From the NCBI GenBank assembly GCA_937891975.1, contig CALAUA010000013.1, positions 124,001-188,000 of the forward strand: a stretch of DNA of 64,000 bases. Reading direction: 5' to 3'. Below the pieces are notes generated by a model that ran no database searches, was not told the DNA's origin, and saw only the letters and a program-made list of their open reading frames with translations. The first letter of the stretch is position 1, and every line of letters begins with the position of its first letter. This document shows, piece by piece, positions 41,690-50,248 of this stretch. The position numbers and the translations under genes were made by a program. This stretch comes from an uncultured Bacteroidales bacterium. GTDB lineage: Bacteria; Bacteroidota; Bacteroidia; Bacteroidales; Paludibacteraceae.

Positions 41690-42655
41690 ATGGAATATAT
41701 TATTTTGATTGTGACTTTGGTAGGCATCGTGTTTGGTGCTGATTTGCTGCTAAATGGTAGCGTAGCTATCGCTAAACGCTTTCATGTATCGGATTTTGTG
41801 ATTGGTGCTGTTATCGTGGGTATTGGTACCAGTGTGCCTGAGTTGGTGGTCAGTTTCTTTGGCGCGCTGAAAGGCAATGCCGATGTGGCGATTGGCAATG
41901 TGGTGGGCTCCAATATATTCAATATATTGGGCATTCTGGGAATAACAGCAATATGCTTTCCAATCGCAATTGACAAGAAGAATATGACCTTTGAAATACC
42001 ATTTTGTATTGGTATTTCGATATTGCTGACCTTATTGGCGCTTAATTTCTTCAATGGCACACCTGCCACGATAAGCCGTATAGATGGTATCGTATTATTG
42101 TTAATTTTTGCAGGGTATATGTGGTATTCTATAGCTCGCGACAAAAGAGAGTCTACCCTCATTCCCCCTCTAACGGAAGGGGCAAATGACAAGGAAATGC
42201 AATGTTTGATGCCTGTTTGGAAAGCGGTTATGAAAGTTGTTGTGGGGTTGGGCATATTAATTGTGAGTTGCGATATGTTTGTAGATGATGCAGTGGCTAT
42301 TGCTAAATCTTGGGGCGTTGATGATGCTATAATCTCGCTCACATTGGTTGCTTGCGGTACTTCGTTGCCAGAGTTGGCTGCTTCAGTAGTGGCAGCATGC
42401 AAGAAGAATACCCAGTTGGCATTGGGCAATATCATCGGTTCGAATATCTTCAATATCCTATTGATTTTGGGCTTGAGTTCACAGGTGATGCCATTGACTT
42501 CGGCAGGTATCACGGTGGTGGATTATGGAGTGATGATTGGCGCAGCCATCGTACCTCTGCTCTTTGGCTTCAACAAAAAGATCGGCAGAGTAGGCGGTGC
42601 GTTGATGGTGATCGCTTTTGCGGTCTATACTTGGTATTTGATTGCAGGTGTTTGA
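41690..42655 (+). CDS. Calcium/sodium antiporter (CaCA, YrbG-like)
   Basis: The 321-residue inner-membrane protein has about ten helices in two inverted halves. The alpha-repeat signatures are GIGTSVPELVVSFFGALKGNADVAIGNVVGSNIFN at about residues 44-78 and ACGTSLPELAASVVAACKKNTQLALGNIIGSNIFN at about 222-257, holding the ion-binding Glu residues. The central cytoplasmic loop (about 155-170, IPPLTEGAND) is encoded by a CCCCCTC..GGGG hairpin that resembles intergenic repeats elsewhere in the window. Its promoter shares a triple 11-bp repeat with the Na+/Pi cotransporter gene, so it may belong to the same regulon. Confidence 0.95.
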   Translation: MEYIILIVTLVGIVFGADLLLNGSVAIAKRFHVSDFVIGAVIVGIGTSVPELVVSFFGALKGNADVAIGNVVGSNIFNILGILGITAICFPIAIDKKNMTFEIPFCIGISILLTLLALNFFNGTPATISRIDGIVLLLIFAGYMWYSIARDKRESTLIPPLTEGANDKEMQCLMPVWKAVMKVVVGLGILIVSCDMFVDDAVAIAKSWGVDDAIISLTLVACGTSLPELAASVVAACKKNTQLALGNIIGSNIFNILLILGLSSQVMPLTSAGITVVDYGVMIGAAIVPLLFGFNKKIGRVGGALMVIAFAVYTWYLIAGV

Positions 42656-42686
42656 TTTCAGCAGAATAGTTACTTTGATATATATG

Positions 42687-42727
42687 CTAACGCGGGAATT
42701 GTAGTGTTTACTATGCTTCCCGCGTAG
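42687..42727. terminator. Inverted repeat downstream of the antiporter gene
   Basis: ACGCGGGAA/TTCCCGCGT stem with an 18-base loop. It lies between convergent genes but lacks a good T-tract, so it could be a processing signal rather than a terminator. Confidence 0.45.
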
Positions 42728-42845
42728 TGTATTAAATAAGTTTTCGCGTGCCGAAGATGGTGCAAAGATGTATAATAAATTCCACACACACATACACACG
42801 TTAGGCGATCACTGTTGCTACGACACAAAAACGGCATAGCAACTT

Positions 42846-43148
42846 TTACATGGATATGAACATACTATAATCTGCACCATCGTCAAGAATACTATTTCCA
42901 GTCGTTTCTACTGCAACTACAGGCACTATAAAATCGTTTTTTGTCTCACTTTGGTGATTGATAAACAAACCAATGAGTAACCCTATTGCGGCGGCAACGG
43001 GAGTGGTTATCCATCCCCAATACTGACTGCGAAGATGTGTTGGCGAATGCGTTATTTCTGGTGATGCTGCTACATGTAGTTTTGCATCTTGCGCCTCACG
43101 CAAACGGCGTGCAGAAGCTGTTAGTTGATCTTCAAATGTATTATTCAT
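42846..43148 (-). CDS. Probable membrane-anchored anti-sigma-like protein
   Basis: This 100-residue protein has a soluble N-terminal 50 residues, one membrane helix (WITTPVAAAIGLLIGLFI, about residues 47-65), and a 35-residue outer segment. It overlaps the ECF sigma factor gene by 8 bp and follows it, the usual place for an anti-sigma factor. The N-terminal part is shorter than a typical zinc-binding anti-sigma domain and has no HxxxCxxC motif. The function is inferred from context and topology only. Confidence 0.65.
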   Translation of the reverse strand: MNNTFEDQLTASARRLREAQDAKLHVAASPEITHSPTHLRSQYWGWITTPVAAAIGLLIGLFINHQSETKNDFIVPVVAVETTGNSILDDGADYSMFISM

Positions 43149-43716
43149 AATCTTTTAATTTTAGTCGTAGATGATTAGTTAGTGTGTGTAGGCGTGACTT
43201 GACCGTTCCTTCTGGTACACCAATAATTACTGCTATTTCGGGAACCGTTAACTCTTGCGTAAATCGTAATTCAAATAATAGTTGTTGTGATTCGTCTAAA
43301 CGAGATAGTGCTTGTTGCAATGCTTGGTCAAAAGTGACGGCATCAAGTTGAATCGTTGTCGTCTCTTCTTCGATAGGTTCTTCAGTGGATAATGACTCTA
43401 AATATGCTTGTTTACGTTGGTTGCTGCGGTAGGTATTCTTGCATAGATTATAGGCTACAGAAAAAAGCCAAGTACGGAATGGTTGACTTGCTGAATATGA
43501 TGTACGTGATATCCACACTCGTACAAAAGTTTCTTGTAGTAAGTCTGCTGCTTGTTGTTCATCCCCTCCTAATCGACGAAAGAAAAATCCTTGCAATAAT
43601 CGCGCATATCGGCGATGTAACTCGTTAAAGGCTTTTTCATCGTTCATCAGACGAACACGCTTCATGAGTTGTTCGTCTGATGTTGATTTATAATTTGTAA
43701 ATAATGAGAATATCAT
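43141..43716 (-). CDS. ECF-family RNA polymerase sigma factor
   Basis: The 191-residue protein has sigma region 2 (DEKAFNELHRRYARLLQGFFFRRLGGDEQQAADLLQETFVRVW, about residues 26-69, then FRTWLFSVAYNLCKNTYRSNQRK) and sigma region 4 (QQLLFELRFTQELTVPEIAVIIGVPEGTVKSRLHTLTNHLRLKL, about 143-187). The linker of about 35 residues is acidic (STEEPIEEETTT). It overlaps the upstream 409-residue membrane-anchored protein by 4 bp (ATGA) and the anti-sigma-like gene by 8 bp, so all three are one translation-coupled unit. Its target promoters are unknown. Confidence 0.94.
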   Translation of the reverse strand: MIFSLFTNYKSTSDEQLMKRVRLMNDEKAFNELHRRYARLLQGFFFRRLGGDEQQAADLLQETFVRVWISRTSYSASQPFRTWLFSVAYNLCKNTYRSNQRKQAYLESLSTEEPIEEETTTIQLDAVTFDQALQQALSRLDESQQLLFELRFTQELTVPEIAVIIGVPEGTVKSRLHTLTNHLRLKLKDYE

Positions 43717-44942
43717 TTCTGCTTATCGTTTAGGAGATTAATGTATTTCACTTTCTCCTCATCTGGCAAGGATGTTTGTACCACGGCAGATATTAATGAT
43801 CGCATCAATTGATCAGCGTGAAGCGTATCACCGCTTTCCTTGTAGCTATTGACAACTGGTGCAAGCATAACTACATAATTGAGTTGAATGCGCTCGCTTC
43901 CCTTCCATTGTTCTTCGTAAACAAAGTACGGCTCTGTGATATATTGCAGGTTATACTTCGTTTCGACATTATGTTTTGCAATAGCCATATTATCGTAACG
44001 CTTCGTACTATAACGAAATGCAAGTCCCTCATTATATAGATTCTTCTTAAAGGAATCTATTTCGGGATAGCTATCTGTTGGGAAGAAATAAATAGGGCGT
44101 TTGCTATTATCAATAATATGCTCTAATAAGTCTTGGAAATAATCATCCATTGCAGTGTACTCTTTCTTTACCTCAAAATCTTTGATACCCAGGAAGTCGC
44201 ACAAGGCTTTGCGGTAAGTATCTACAAAAAGGAAGGAAACAGGAACAATGATTTTATCTGTATGTTGGTTGAGCGCTTCTTGAATGACCAAAGATGTATA
44301 TCCGGGTACATCGCCATTAACAAAATAGATGGCGTTTTCCTCCATGCCTTGCAGCGAGTTATAGGTATAACGCAACAAATAGGACGGATAAGCATTGGTT
44401 GTGTAGAGATGTTGAGCAAACTTAGTGAGATGCTTCTGTTCTACATTAGGTGTTTTATCTTTTGCTAAGGTTTTGCCACTCATCCAAAGATAAGAGATTA
44501 ATGTCTCCGCATCTTTGCGGGCAATATTGTCTGGCATTAATTGCAGGGCTTGCTTTGCATACGGGTCTGGATTACCACCACGAACGGCTATTTCAGTCAT
44601 GTACATGCAGAGATTATAAGTGAACGAATTAGGAATATTCTCTTTCATCTTATCGAGAATAGCCTGTTTGCGTTGAGTGCGTCCCCAGTCCTCAGCCAAC
44701 ATGTCTGCATAACGCGCAGCCTCAAAGGCTTGTTGCCATGCATGTTCATCTGTAGGGTTGTCCTCCGCTTTCTGTAACCATAAGCGTTGCTGCGTTTCAT
44801 ACCAAACACTATCGTGTCTATCCACGACAATACCGCGTATCTCTTGTGGTTCTTCTTTCTTCAATGCTGTGAAGGCTTTAATAGTTCCAATACCGCCAAG
44901 CAGAAGAATTACGACGGCTGTAATAATAGTTTTGCGTTTCAT
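43713..44942 (-). CDS. Exported or membrane-anchored protein of unknown function, coupled to an ECF sigma factor
   Basis: The 409-residue protein has an N-terminal membrane helix or uncleaved signal (TIITAVVILLLGGIGTIKAF). A helical region with TPR-like character follows (about residues 50-200, WLQKAEDNPTDEHAWQQAFEAARYADML). The C-terminal half includes ENAIYFVNGDVPGYTSLVIQEALNQHTDKIIVPVSFLFVDTYRKALCDFLGI, which reminds me of the soluble domain of Bacteroidota DUF2723 proteins, though I cannot confirm it. It is the first gene of the sigma operon. An upstream stress or surface sensor role is possible, but this is context inference. Confidence 0.65.
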   Translation of the reverse strand: MKRKTIITAVVILLLGGIGTIKAFTALKKEEPQEIRGIVVDRHDSVWYETQQRLWLQKAEDNPTDEHAWQQAFEAARYADMLAEDWGRTQRKQAILDKMKENIPNSFTYNLCMYMTEIAVRGGNPDPYAKQALQLMPDNIARKDAETLISYLWMSGKTLAKDKTPNVEQKHLTKFAQHLYTTNAYPSYLLRYTYNSLQGMEENAIYFVNGDVPGYTSLVIQEALNQHTDKIIVPVSFLFVDTYRKALCDFLGIKDFEVKKEYTAMDDYFQDLLEHIIDNSKRPIYFFPTDSYPEIDSFKKNLYNEGLAFRYSTKRYDNMAIAKHNVETKYNLQYITEPYFVYEEQWKGSERIQLNYVVMLAPVVNSYKESGDTLHADQLMRSLISAVVQTSLPDEEKVKYINLLNDKQK

Positions 44943-45112
44943 TTTGTAAATTTTATTTGTGATTATTATTCGGATTCGAGTGCACTCTCACTACCGCATA
45001 CACCGATCATTGGTAATCGTTCATTATTATGACAAAAAATATACCAAGTATAACTAAAGGTCTATTGAATCTTAACAAAAGTCACTTTTGTGTCACGGGG
45101 AGTTAATGCGCT

Positions 45113-45145
45113 CTTCTCTCGGTCTTCTCTCGGTCGTCGCTCGGT
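45113..45145. repeat. 11-bp tandem repeat tract (CTTCTCTCGGT type)
   Basis: Three units, two identical and one diverged (cgtcgctcggt), in perfect 11-bp register. Confidence 0.8.
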
Positions 45146-45156
45146 GTTTTGAGGCA

Positions 45157-45178
45157 AAGTATAAGAGAAGTAAAAGAG
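45157..45178. repeat. 11-bp tandem repeat, two units (AAGTATAAGAG type)
   Basis: Two adjacent 11-bp units differing at one position follow the CTTCTCTCGGT tract. Confidence 0.6.
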
Positions 45179-45218
45179 ACGGCAATCTTAATAAAAGTAC
45201 TTTTTTGAGTTTTGGAGT

Positions 45219-45262
45219 TCTTTGGTCGTTCCTTGGTTCTTCTTTGGTTTCTCCTTGGTCTT
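45219..45262. repeat. 11-bp tandem repeat tract (TCTTTGGTCGT type)
   Basis: Four units, TCYTTGG followed by four variable bases, in exact 11-bp register, 34 bp after an AATCTTAA motif. Confidence 0.8.
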
Positions 45263-45316
45263 TGACACGAGAGCAATAGGGAAGGTACAAGGGAAGTGAA
45301 TCTTAATATTTGTGTT

Positions 45317-45358
45317 GTTTAGTGAACGCCCGATAGGCTACTGTTTAGTGTTTAGAGG
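45317..45358. repeat. GTTTAGT heptamer-hairpin element
   Basis: GTTTAGT, core GAACGCCCGATAGGCTACT, then GTTTAGT and GTTTAGA units. Confidence 0.75.
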
Positions 45359-45399
45359 TATGAAGTTTTTAGCCAATCTCCATAGGCAAAAGAAACGAT

Positions 45400-45455
45400 T
45401 TAATAATTTTTTAATATTTTCTTAATACCTATATAATGATATGGCAGTACTTTTG
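45400..45455 (+). promoter_or_regulatory. Triple 11-bp repeat and promoter of the Na+/Pi cotransporter (Pho-box-like)
   Basis: Three adjacent 11-bp units each beginning TTAATA (45400-45432) lie before TACTTTTG at 45448-45455, with the same 26-bp offset as at the antiporter promoter. Flanking bases are also similar. A PhoB-like regulator is encoded 5 kb away. Confidence 0.7.
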
Positions 45456-45498
45456 CACAGGATTTGAAAGAACAATTTTAAACAATACTATATAATTT

Positions 45499-47223
45499 AT
45501 GGGAATTTTACAAATCTTTACGCTCCTTGGAGCACTCGGAATGTTCCTCTACGGAATGAATCTAATGTCATCGGGCTTGCAAAAAGCCGCAGGTGATAAA
45601 CTACGCGGATTCTTGTCTGCCATGACATCTAATCCGTTCAAAGGTGTACTTACAGGACTGGGCATCACCTCCATCATCCAATCTTCTTCTGCCACAACGG
45701 TGATGGTGGTGAGCTTTGTCAATGCAGGACTGCTGACCCTCACGCAAGCAATAGGCGTGATCATGGGTGCGAATATCGGTACAACCGTTACCGCATGGAT
45801 GGTGGCCTTCTTGGGCTTCAAAGCCGACATCTCAATTCTGGCTATTCCATTGATGCTGTTTGGTTTCTTGTTCTCTAACTCGAAGAAGAACAAACATCAA
45901 AACATTGGTGAACTCATCGTGGGCTTCTCGCTGTTGTTCCTCGGTTTGTCATTCATGAAAGAGTCTGTGCCAGATTTGCGCGAGACACCACAAGTGCTTG
46001 AGTTCGTACGCAACTGGTCAAGTTATGGCTTTGGTTCGGTACTGCTATTCTTGGCGTTTGGTACGATATTGACATTGGTGCTGCAATCTTCTTCTGCCAC
46101 TATGGCAATCACACTCATCATGCTGAGCATGGGGTGGATACCTTTCCACATGGCGTGTGCGATGGTGTTGGGTGAGAATATCGGTACAACAATCACCGCG
46201 AATATAGCAGCAGCAGTGGGTAATACGCAAGCTAAGCGTGCCGCTATGTCGCATACGATTTTCAACGTGTTTGGTGTGATTTGGGCATTGATTCTGTTTA
46301 AGCCATTTACCGCATTGGTGGGTAAGGTCATCGAACTCTTTGGTTTACCCAACCCAGCAGCAGAGGGTTTTGCGGTAGTGGAAGGCGATATGGGTAGCAG
46401 TACGGCGGCATTGTACGGATTGAGTATGTTGCACACGATGTTCAATACCATTAACACCTTGCTCCTCGTATGGTTTATCAAGTACATAGAGAAAGCGGTG
46501 GTATGGATTATCAAACCAAAGAACCAAGAGGCAGAGCCATTCCGCCTCAAATATATCTCTGCGGGACCATTGGCTACGCCAGAACTCGCTGCTGCGCAAG
46601 CGTTTGATGAGATTGTACACTTTGCAGAGATCTCTCGTAATGGTTTGGGCTATGCCAAGCAAGCGATTGCAGCCGATGCAAAGCATTTTGATGAGTTCCG
46701 CGAGAAACTGGTGAAGTACGAGGAGATTTCTGATCGCATCGAATATGAGATTGCTGCCTTCCTCAACGGTGTGTCCGCAGGCGATATCAGTGAGGCAACG
46801 AGTGTGAAAATCAAGGCAATGTATAAGATTATCGGTGAGTTGGAGTCGTTGGGTGATTCGGGCGAGGCGATTAGTCGTATGCTTAGCCGCAGGAATGAAC
46901 ACAAGAAGAGTTTTGATACTGCGACTATCGAGAAGATTAACATGATGATAGCAAAAGTGGATAGCGCGTATGAGGTGATGATTGCCAATCTGACTGCTGC
47001 GCATGAGGGTAGATTGATGACTATCAAGAACGCGTATGATGCTGAGGAGCAGATTAATGTGCTACGTAATGAACTGCGCGAGGCAGAGATAGAGGCGCTG
47101 GAGGACAACCAAAAGAACTACCAAACGAGCGTGTATTACATTGATATTATCAACGAGCTCGAGCATATGGGCGACTATATGATCAATATCTCGCAGAGCT
47201 TGGAGAGAGCGTTTGTACATTAA
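45499..47223 (+). CDS. Na+/Pi cotransporter family protein (NptA-like) with PhoU-like domain
   Basis: The 574-residue protein has about nine membrane helices in the first 350 residues. They contain the two inverted Na_Pi_cotrans repeats, seen as TGLGITSIIQSSSATTVMVVSFVNAGLL (about residues 52-80) and LTLVLQSSSATMAITLIMLSMG (about 192-213); the QSSSA motifs bind sodium and phosphate. Residues of about 365-570 form a PhoU-like helical bundle (MYKIIGELESLGDSGEAISRML and YYIDIINELEHMGDYMINISQSLERA). It imports phosphate with sodium. The promoter repeats suggest control by a PhoB-type regulator. Confidence 0.95.
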   Translation: MGILQIFTLLGALGMFLYGMNLMSSGLQKAAGDKLRGFLSAMTSNPFKGVLTGLGITSIIQSSSATTVMVVSFVNAGLLTLTQAIGVIMGANIGTTVTAWMVAFLGFKADISILAIPLMLFGFLFSNSKKNKHQNIGELIVGFSLLFLGLSFMKESVPDLRETPQVLEFVRNWSSYGFGSVLLFLAFGTILTLVLQSSSATMAITLIMLSMGWIPFHMACAMVLGENIGTTITANIAAAVGNTQAKRAAMSHTIFNVFGVIWALILFKPFTALVGKVIELFGLPNPAAEGFAVVEGDMGSSTAALYGLSMLHTMFNTINTLLLVWFIKYIEKAVVWIIKPKNQEAEPFRLKYISAGPLATPELAAAQAFDEIVHFAEISRNGLGYAKQAIAADAKHFDEFREKLVKYEEISDRIEYEIAAFLNGVSAGDISEATSVKIKAMYKIIGELESLGDSGEAISRMLSRRNEHKKSFDTATIEKINMMIAKVDSAYEVMIANLTAAHEGRLMTIKNAYDAEEQINVLRNELREAEIEALEDNQKNYQTSVYYIDIINELEHMGDYMINISQSLERAFVH

Positions 47224-47224
47224 T

Positions 47225-47261
47225 GTTTAGTGGACGCTACGCTACTGTTTAGTGTTTAGAG
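47225..47261. repeat. GTTTAGT heptamer-hairpin element
   Basis: GTTTAGT, GGACGCTACGCTACT core, then GTTTAGT and GTTTAGA, starting 1 bp after the cotransporter stop codon. Confidence 0.8.
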
Positions 47262-47262
47262 A

Positions 47263-47296
47263 AACAATGCACAAGCTTTTTGGCTTGTGCATTGTT
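47263..47296. terminator. Hairpin between convergent genes
   Basis: Perfect 14-bp inverted repeat AACAATGCACAAGC/GCTTGTGCATTGTT with a 6-base loop. The T-tract is weak on both strands, but position between the cotransporter and the dehydrogenase suits a shared terminator. Confidence 0.65.
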
Positions 47297-47315
47297 ATTG
47301 TATGTTACGGGAGGA

Positions 47316-48482
47316 TTAATAGCAGGCTTTGAGGATGGCCAAGATGTCCTCTGCGTTGAGTTGTTTGTAACCGCCGCCGAGGGCAGTGGAGTTGGCAATG
47401 AGCGGTAGCATCTCTTCGGTGGCACCCACTTCGCGGAGGGTAGCAGGAATGCCTAATTCAGCGATAAATGCTTCGAGGCGGTTGATACCCTCTAATGCAA
47501 TCGCTTCGTCGCCCTGACCTTGGTCTTCTACGCCCCAGATATGCTTGGCATAGCGCACAAAACGGTGCAAGCCGTAGCGGTAGATATAGCGGTAGTAGGC
47601 AGGCGAGATGATAGCCAGACCGATACCGTGTGCGCAGTCGGTGTAGGCACCCAATTGATGCTCAATCATATGCACTTCCCAGTCTTGAGTTTTGCTGAGG
47701 CCAAGAATCTTGTTAAGTCCCATAGTGGCGCACCACATAATATTGCTGCGTGCTTCATAATCCTCTTGATTGACAATCGCTTTGCGCGAAGCGGAGATGA
47801 GTGAGAGCATCAGTCCCTCGATGAGATAATCGCTGGTGCAGTCGTCATCGCCAGAGAAATACTGCTCCATGAGGTGGGAGAAGATGTCGAAGATACCGCT
47901 AATCATCTGATATTTAGGAACAGAGTAGGTATATTCGGGGTTGAGGATAGAGAAACGTGGAGTGACCAATGCCAATGGATAGACACGGCCAATCTTCAGG
48001 TTCTCCGCCTCGTTGGTGATAACCGAGCCAGAGTTCATTTCGCTGCCAGTACCTGCCATCGTGAGGATACTACCTACAGGTATGACGCGGTTGGTCACGG
48101 GTTCTTGATTGACGTAGTAGCGTTGCCATACATCGCCTTCGGCGTAGGCAGCACAAGCGATACCTTTGGCGCAGTCGATGACCGAACCGCCACCCACAGC
48201 GAGGATAAAGTCGATATTGTGCTCACGCACGAGACGTGCACCTTCGAGCAACTGAGTATAGCGAGGATTGGCGTTGATGCCTGCCAGTTCGACAACGGTC
48301 TTGCCTTCGGCTTGCAGAATATTCATTACTTGGTCATAGAGACCGATCTTCTTAATGGATGCTTTGCCGTAAACGAGCAGGATATTCTTTCCGTACTCAC
48401 GAAGTTCGTTAGCAAGTTTATTGATGGCATTCTTGCCAAAGTGAATCCGCGTAGGATTCTGATAACTGAAGTCGTATAACAT
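47316..48482 (-). CDS. Iron-containing alcohol dehydrogenase (YqhD/butanol dehydrogenase-like)
   Basis: The 388-residue protein has the N-terminal NAD(P) domain (FGKNAINKLANELREYGKNILLVYG, then AVGGGSVIDCAKGIACAA at about residues 93-110) and the C-terminal metal domain with the ligands expected in this family, including Asp and His residues in SGIFDIFSHLMEQYF at about 192-206 and YTDCAHGIGLAIISPAYY at about 268-285. It would reduce aldehydes to alcohols with NAD(P)H in the cytosol. It is separated from the leucine-rich repeat gene upstream by a 43-bp gap filled with 7-mers. Confidence 0.94.
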   Translation of the reverse strand: MLYDFSYQNPTRIHFGKNAINKLANELREYGKNILLVYGKASIKKIGLYDQVMNILQAEGKTVVELAGINANPRYTQLLEGARLVREHNIDFILAVGGGSVIDCAKGIACAAYAEGDVWQRYYVNQEPVTNRVIPVGSILTMAGTGSEMNSGSVITNEAENLKIGRVYPLALVTPRFSILNPEYTYSVPKYQMISGIFDIFSHLMEQYFSGDDDCTSDYLIEGLMLSLISASRKAIVNQEDYEARSNIMWCATMGLNKILGLSKTQDWEVHMIEHQLGAYTDCAHGIGLAIISPAYYRYIYRYGLHRFVRYAKHIWGVEDQGQGDEAIALEGINRLEAFIAELGIPATLREVGATEEMLPLIANSTALGGGYKQLNAEDILAILKACY

Positions 48483-48490
48483 ATGTTTGT

Positions 48491-48525
48491 GTTTAGTTTA
48501 TAGTTTAAAGTTTATAGTTTAAAGG
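48491..48525. repeat. Five tandem heptamers (TTATAGT/TTAAAGT type)
   Basis: gtttagt then alternating ttatagt and ttaaagt/ttaaagg units, all at 7-bp spacing, ending at the stop codon of the leucine-rich repeat gene. Confidence 0.8.
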
Positions 48526-49737
48526 CTAGGGGAGTTTTTGCCCCATGATATTGTAGAGTATATCATCGTTAATGATCAGCACTTGACCATCAAAAATGAT
48601 TTTTTTTGCAGCATTGTGTTGCACATGTACTTCATCTACATAGGTTGCAGGTGATGGTTCTATAAAGTTTTGAAATTCACACCAATAGGGCGCTTCTTTG
48701 TATCGTTGGCCAGATCCCAATGGCACATGTATAGGTATGCTACGATCTACGCCTTCAAAAGTATGCGCTTCGATGATAGGAGGCAGGGTATCTTGCAAGG
48801 ATATTTTGGCTAACTGATTGCAGTTGCAGAAAGCACTATCGCCAATTGTTTGCAGGCCATCACCCGTAAAGACTAATGAATCCAATGAAGAGCATCCTAG
48901 AAATGCACTATGTCCTATTGACTGAATGTTTTTAGGCAGTGATAGTCTTGATAATTGACTACAATGACTGAAAGCACTATCGCCAATTATTTTCAATCTA
49001 TCACCCATAAAGACTAATGAATCCACTGAAGTACAGCGCAGAAAAGCACCAGAACCAATCGTATGCACTTTCTTAGGAATGGTGATACCTCCTAAGTTGG
49101 TAGCGTAGCACAAGAGGAAATCACCAATTTCCTCCAATTCGCTGGGTAGAAAATAGGTCTTTATCTTTTTAGGTATAGTATCGTATTTGCCAAATAGGCG
49201 TTTGTCGTATGCATGCGAATCGTCTACATATGACCGGTTGAGGAAACTCGCAGAAGCATAGCCGTAAGTAACGATAAGGGTGTCTAGAGCATCGTTGTAG
49301 GCAAGCATACGGGTGATGCCTTTGAAGTAGCGAAGATTGTAGCAATTATAGAGTATGCCATTCTCCGATTCTGCATAGCCCTCGCCTTCGTACTCAAAGC
49401 GCAATAGAGAAGGCATTTGTGCAAAAGCATCTTTACCAAATTTCTTGACAGAAGCAGGAATGATAACTTCCGTAAGTTCTTGTTCCTCAAATGCATAACT
49501 ATCAATAGATGTGATGCTGTCTGGGAACGATACAGAGGCAACTGTAATGCTGTTATTGGTGGTCCATGCAGGGTACTTGTACAGTTGCATTTTGCCTTTG
49601 CCCGTGATGTCGAGATGGCGGTTTTCGGTATCAAATGACCAATACAGAGAATCACCACATTGACCTGTGATAGTGTCTGCCATCGCCAAGGAAAACGGCA
49701 GGAGAAAGAGTAATAAAGTAGAAATTCTTTTAAACAT
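48526..49737 (-). CDS. BspA-like leucine-rich repeat surface protein with C-terminal tail signal
   Basis: The 403-residue protein has a signal peptide (about residues 1-20), a stretch with IDSYAFEEQELTEVIIPASVKKFGKDAFAQM, then several LRR_5 repeats (ITIPKKVHTIGSGAFLRCTSVDSLVFMGDRLKIIGDSAFSHCSQLSRLSLPKNIQSIGHSAFLGCSSLDSLVF, about residues 215-300). It ends KKIIFDGQVLIINDDILYNIMGQKLP, the same tail as in the secreted nuclease and the DUF4465 protein. BspA-type proteins are surface adhesins in Bacteroidales. It starts 5 bp after the GNAT gene, which is odd for an exported protein but suggests one transcript. Confidence 0.88.
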   Translation of the reverse strand: MFKRISTLLLFLLPFSLAMADTITGQCGDSLYWSFDTENRHLDITGKGKMQLYKYPAWTTNNSITVASVSFPDSITSIDSYAFEEQELTEVIIPASVKKFGKDAFAQMPSLLRFEYEGEGYAESENGILYNCYNLRYFKGITRMLAYNDALDTLIVTYGYASASFLNRSYVDDSHAYDKRLFGKYDTIPKKIKTYFLPSELEEIGDFLLCYATNLGGITIPKKVHTIGSGAFLRCTSVDSLVFMGDRLKIIGDSAFSHCSQLSRLSLPKNIQSIGHSAFLGCSSLDSLVFTGDGLQTIGDSAFCNCNQLAKISLQDTLPPIIEAHTFEGVDRSIPIHVPLGSGQRYKEAPYWCEFQNFIEPSPATYVDEVHVQHNAAKKIIFDGQVLIINDDILYNIMGQKLP

Positions 49738-49741
49738 ATTT

Positions 49742-50248
49742 TTAGTCTTTTACAATAGCAGTACCTAAACACTGGTATGCCATTCGAGGTGAGTTATCGC
49801 GGGTGTAGATGATGCCACAACGTGTGAATTGGGCTTGCTCGATGAGGTGAAGCATGCGGGTGTTGGCTTGGTGGGTGTCAATGCGGATGTTGCTACATTG
49901 TGCTGAGCACCAGTCGAGTACGGTGCGGAAAATTCCTCGTAGCTGCCCATTAGAGGCAATGCGATGAATAGTGCCGTAGGGTAGCGTGTCGTCTAACCAT
50001 TGGCCGTCCTCTATATACGCATAGGTAGGGTCGTCGCCGATGATAAAAACGAAAGTGGCGCAGGGTACTCCTTCGTGCACAATGACATAGCTTACACCGC
50101 GTTGGATGTCGTTCTCCAACTGCTCGCGGGTAGGGTAACCATCTCCCCATTGCGTTGGATTGCCATCAGCAGCCATCTGCGCGCGAGCATAGGCGAAGAT
50201 TGCTGTAAGAGCGTCAAGGTCGGCGTATGTCGTAGGTCGGATGGTCAT
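49742..50248 (-). CDS. GNAT family acetyltransferase
   Basis: With the start at ATG 50248, overlapping the metallophosphoesterase stop by one base, the protein has 168 residues. It starts MTIRPTTYADLDALTAIFAYAR, the usual GNAT first strand and helix, and has the AcCoA-binding region near GTIHRIASNGQLRGIFRTVLDWCSAQ (about residues 88-113) and the C-terminal IRIDTHQANTRMLHLIEQAQFTRCGIIY. The upstream extension in frame is antisense-like and lacks domain character. The substrate is unknown. Confidence 0.88.
   Translation of the reverse strand: MTIRPTTYADLDALTAIFAYARAQMAADGNPTQWGDGYPTREQLENDIQRGVSYVIVHEGVPCATFVFIIGDDPTYAYIEDGQWLDDTLPYGTIHRIASNGQLRGIFRTVLDWCSAQCSNIRIDTHQANTRMLHLIEQAQFTRCGIIYTRDNSPRMAYQCLGTAIVKD

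Larger units (their letters stand above)
44943..45498. other. Repeat-rich divergent region before the Na+/Pi cotransporter
   Basis: No gene is credible in these 556 bp. It holds AATCTTAA motifs at 45068, 45185 and 45300, each but the last followed by 11-bp tandem tracts, a heptamer-hairpin element (45317-45358), and the triple-repeat promoter (45400-45455). No clear promoter for the minus-strand sigma operon was found. Confidence 0.6.
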
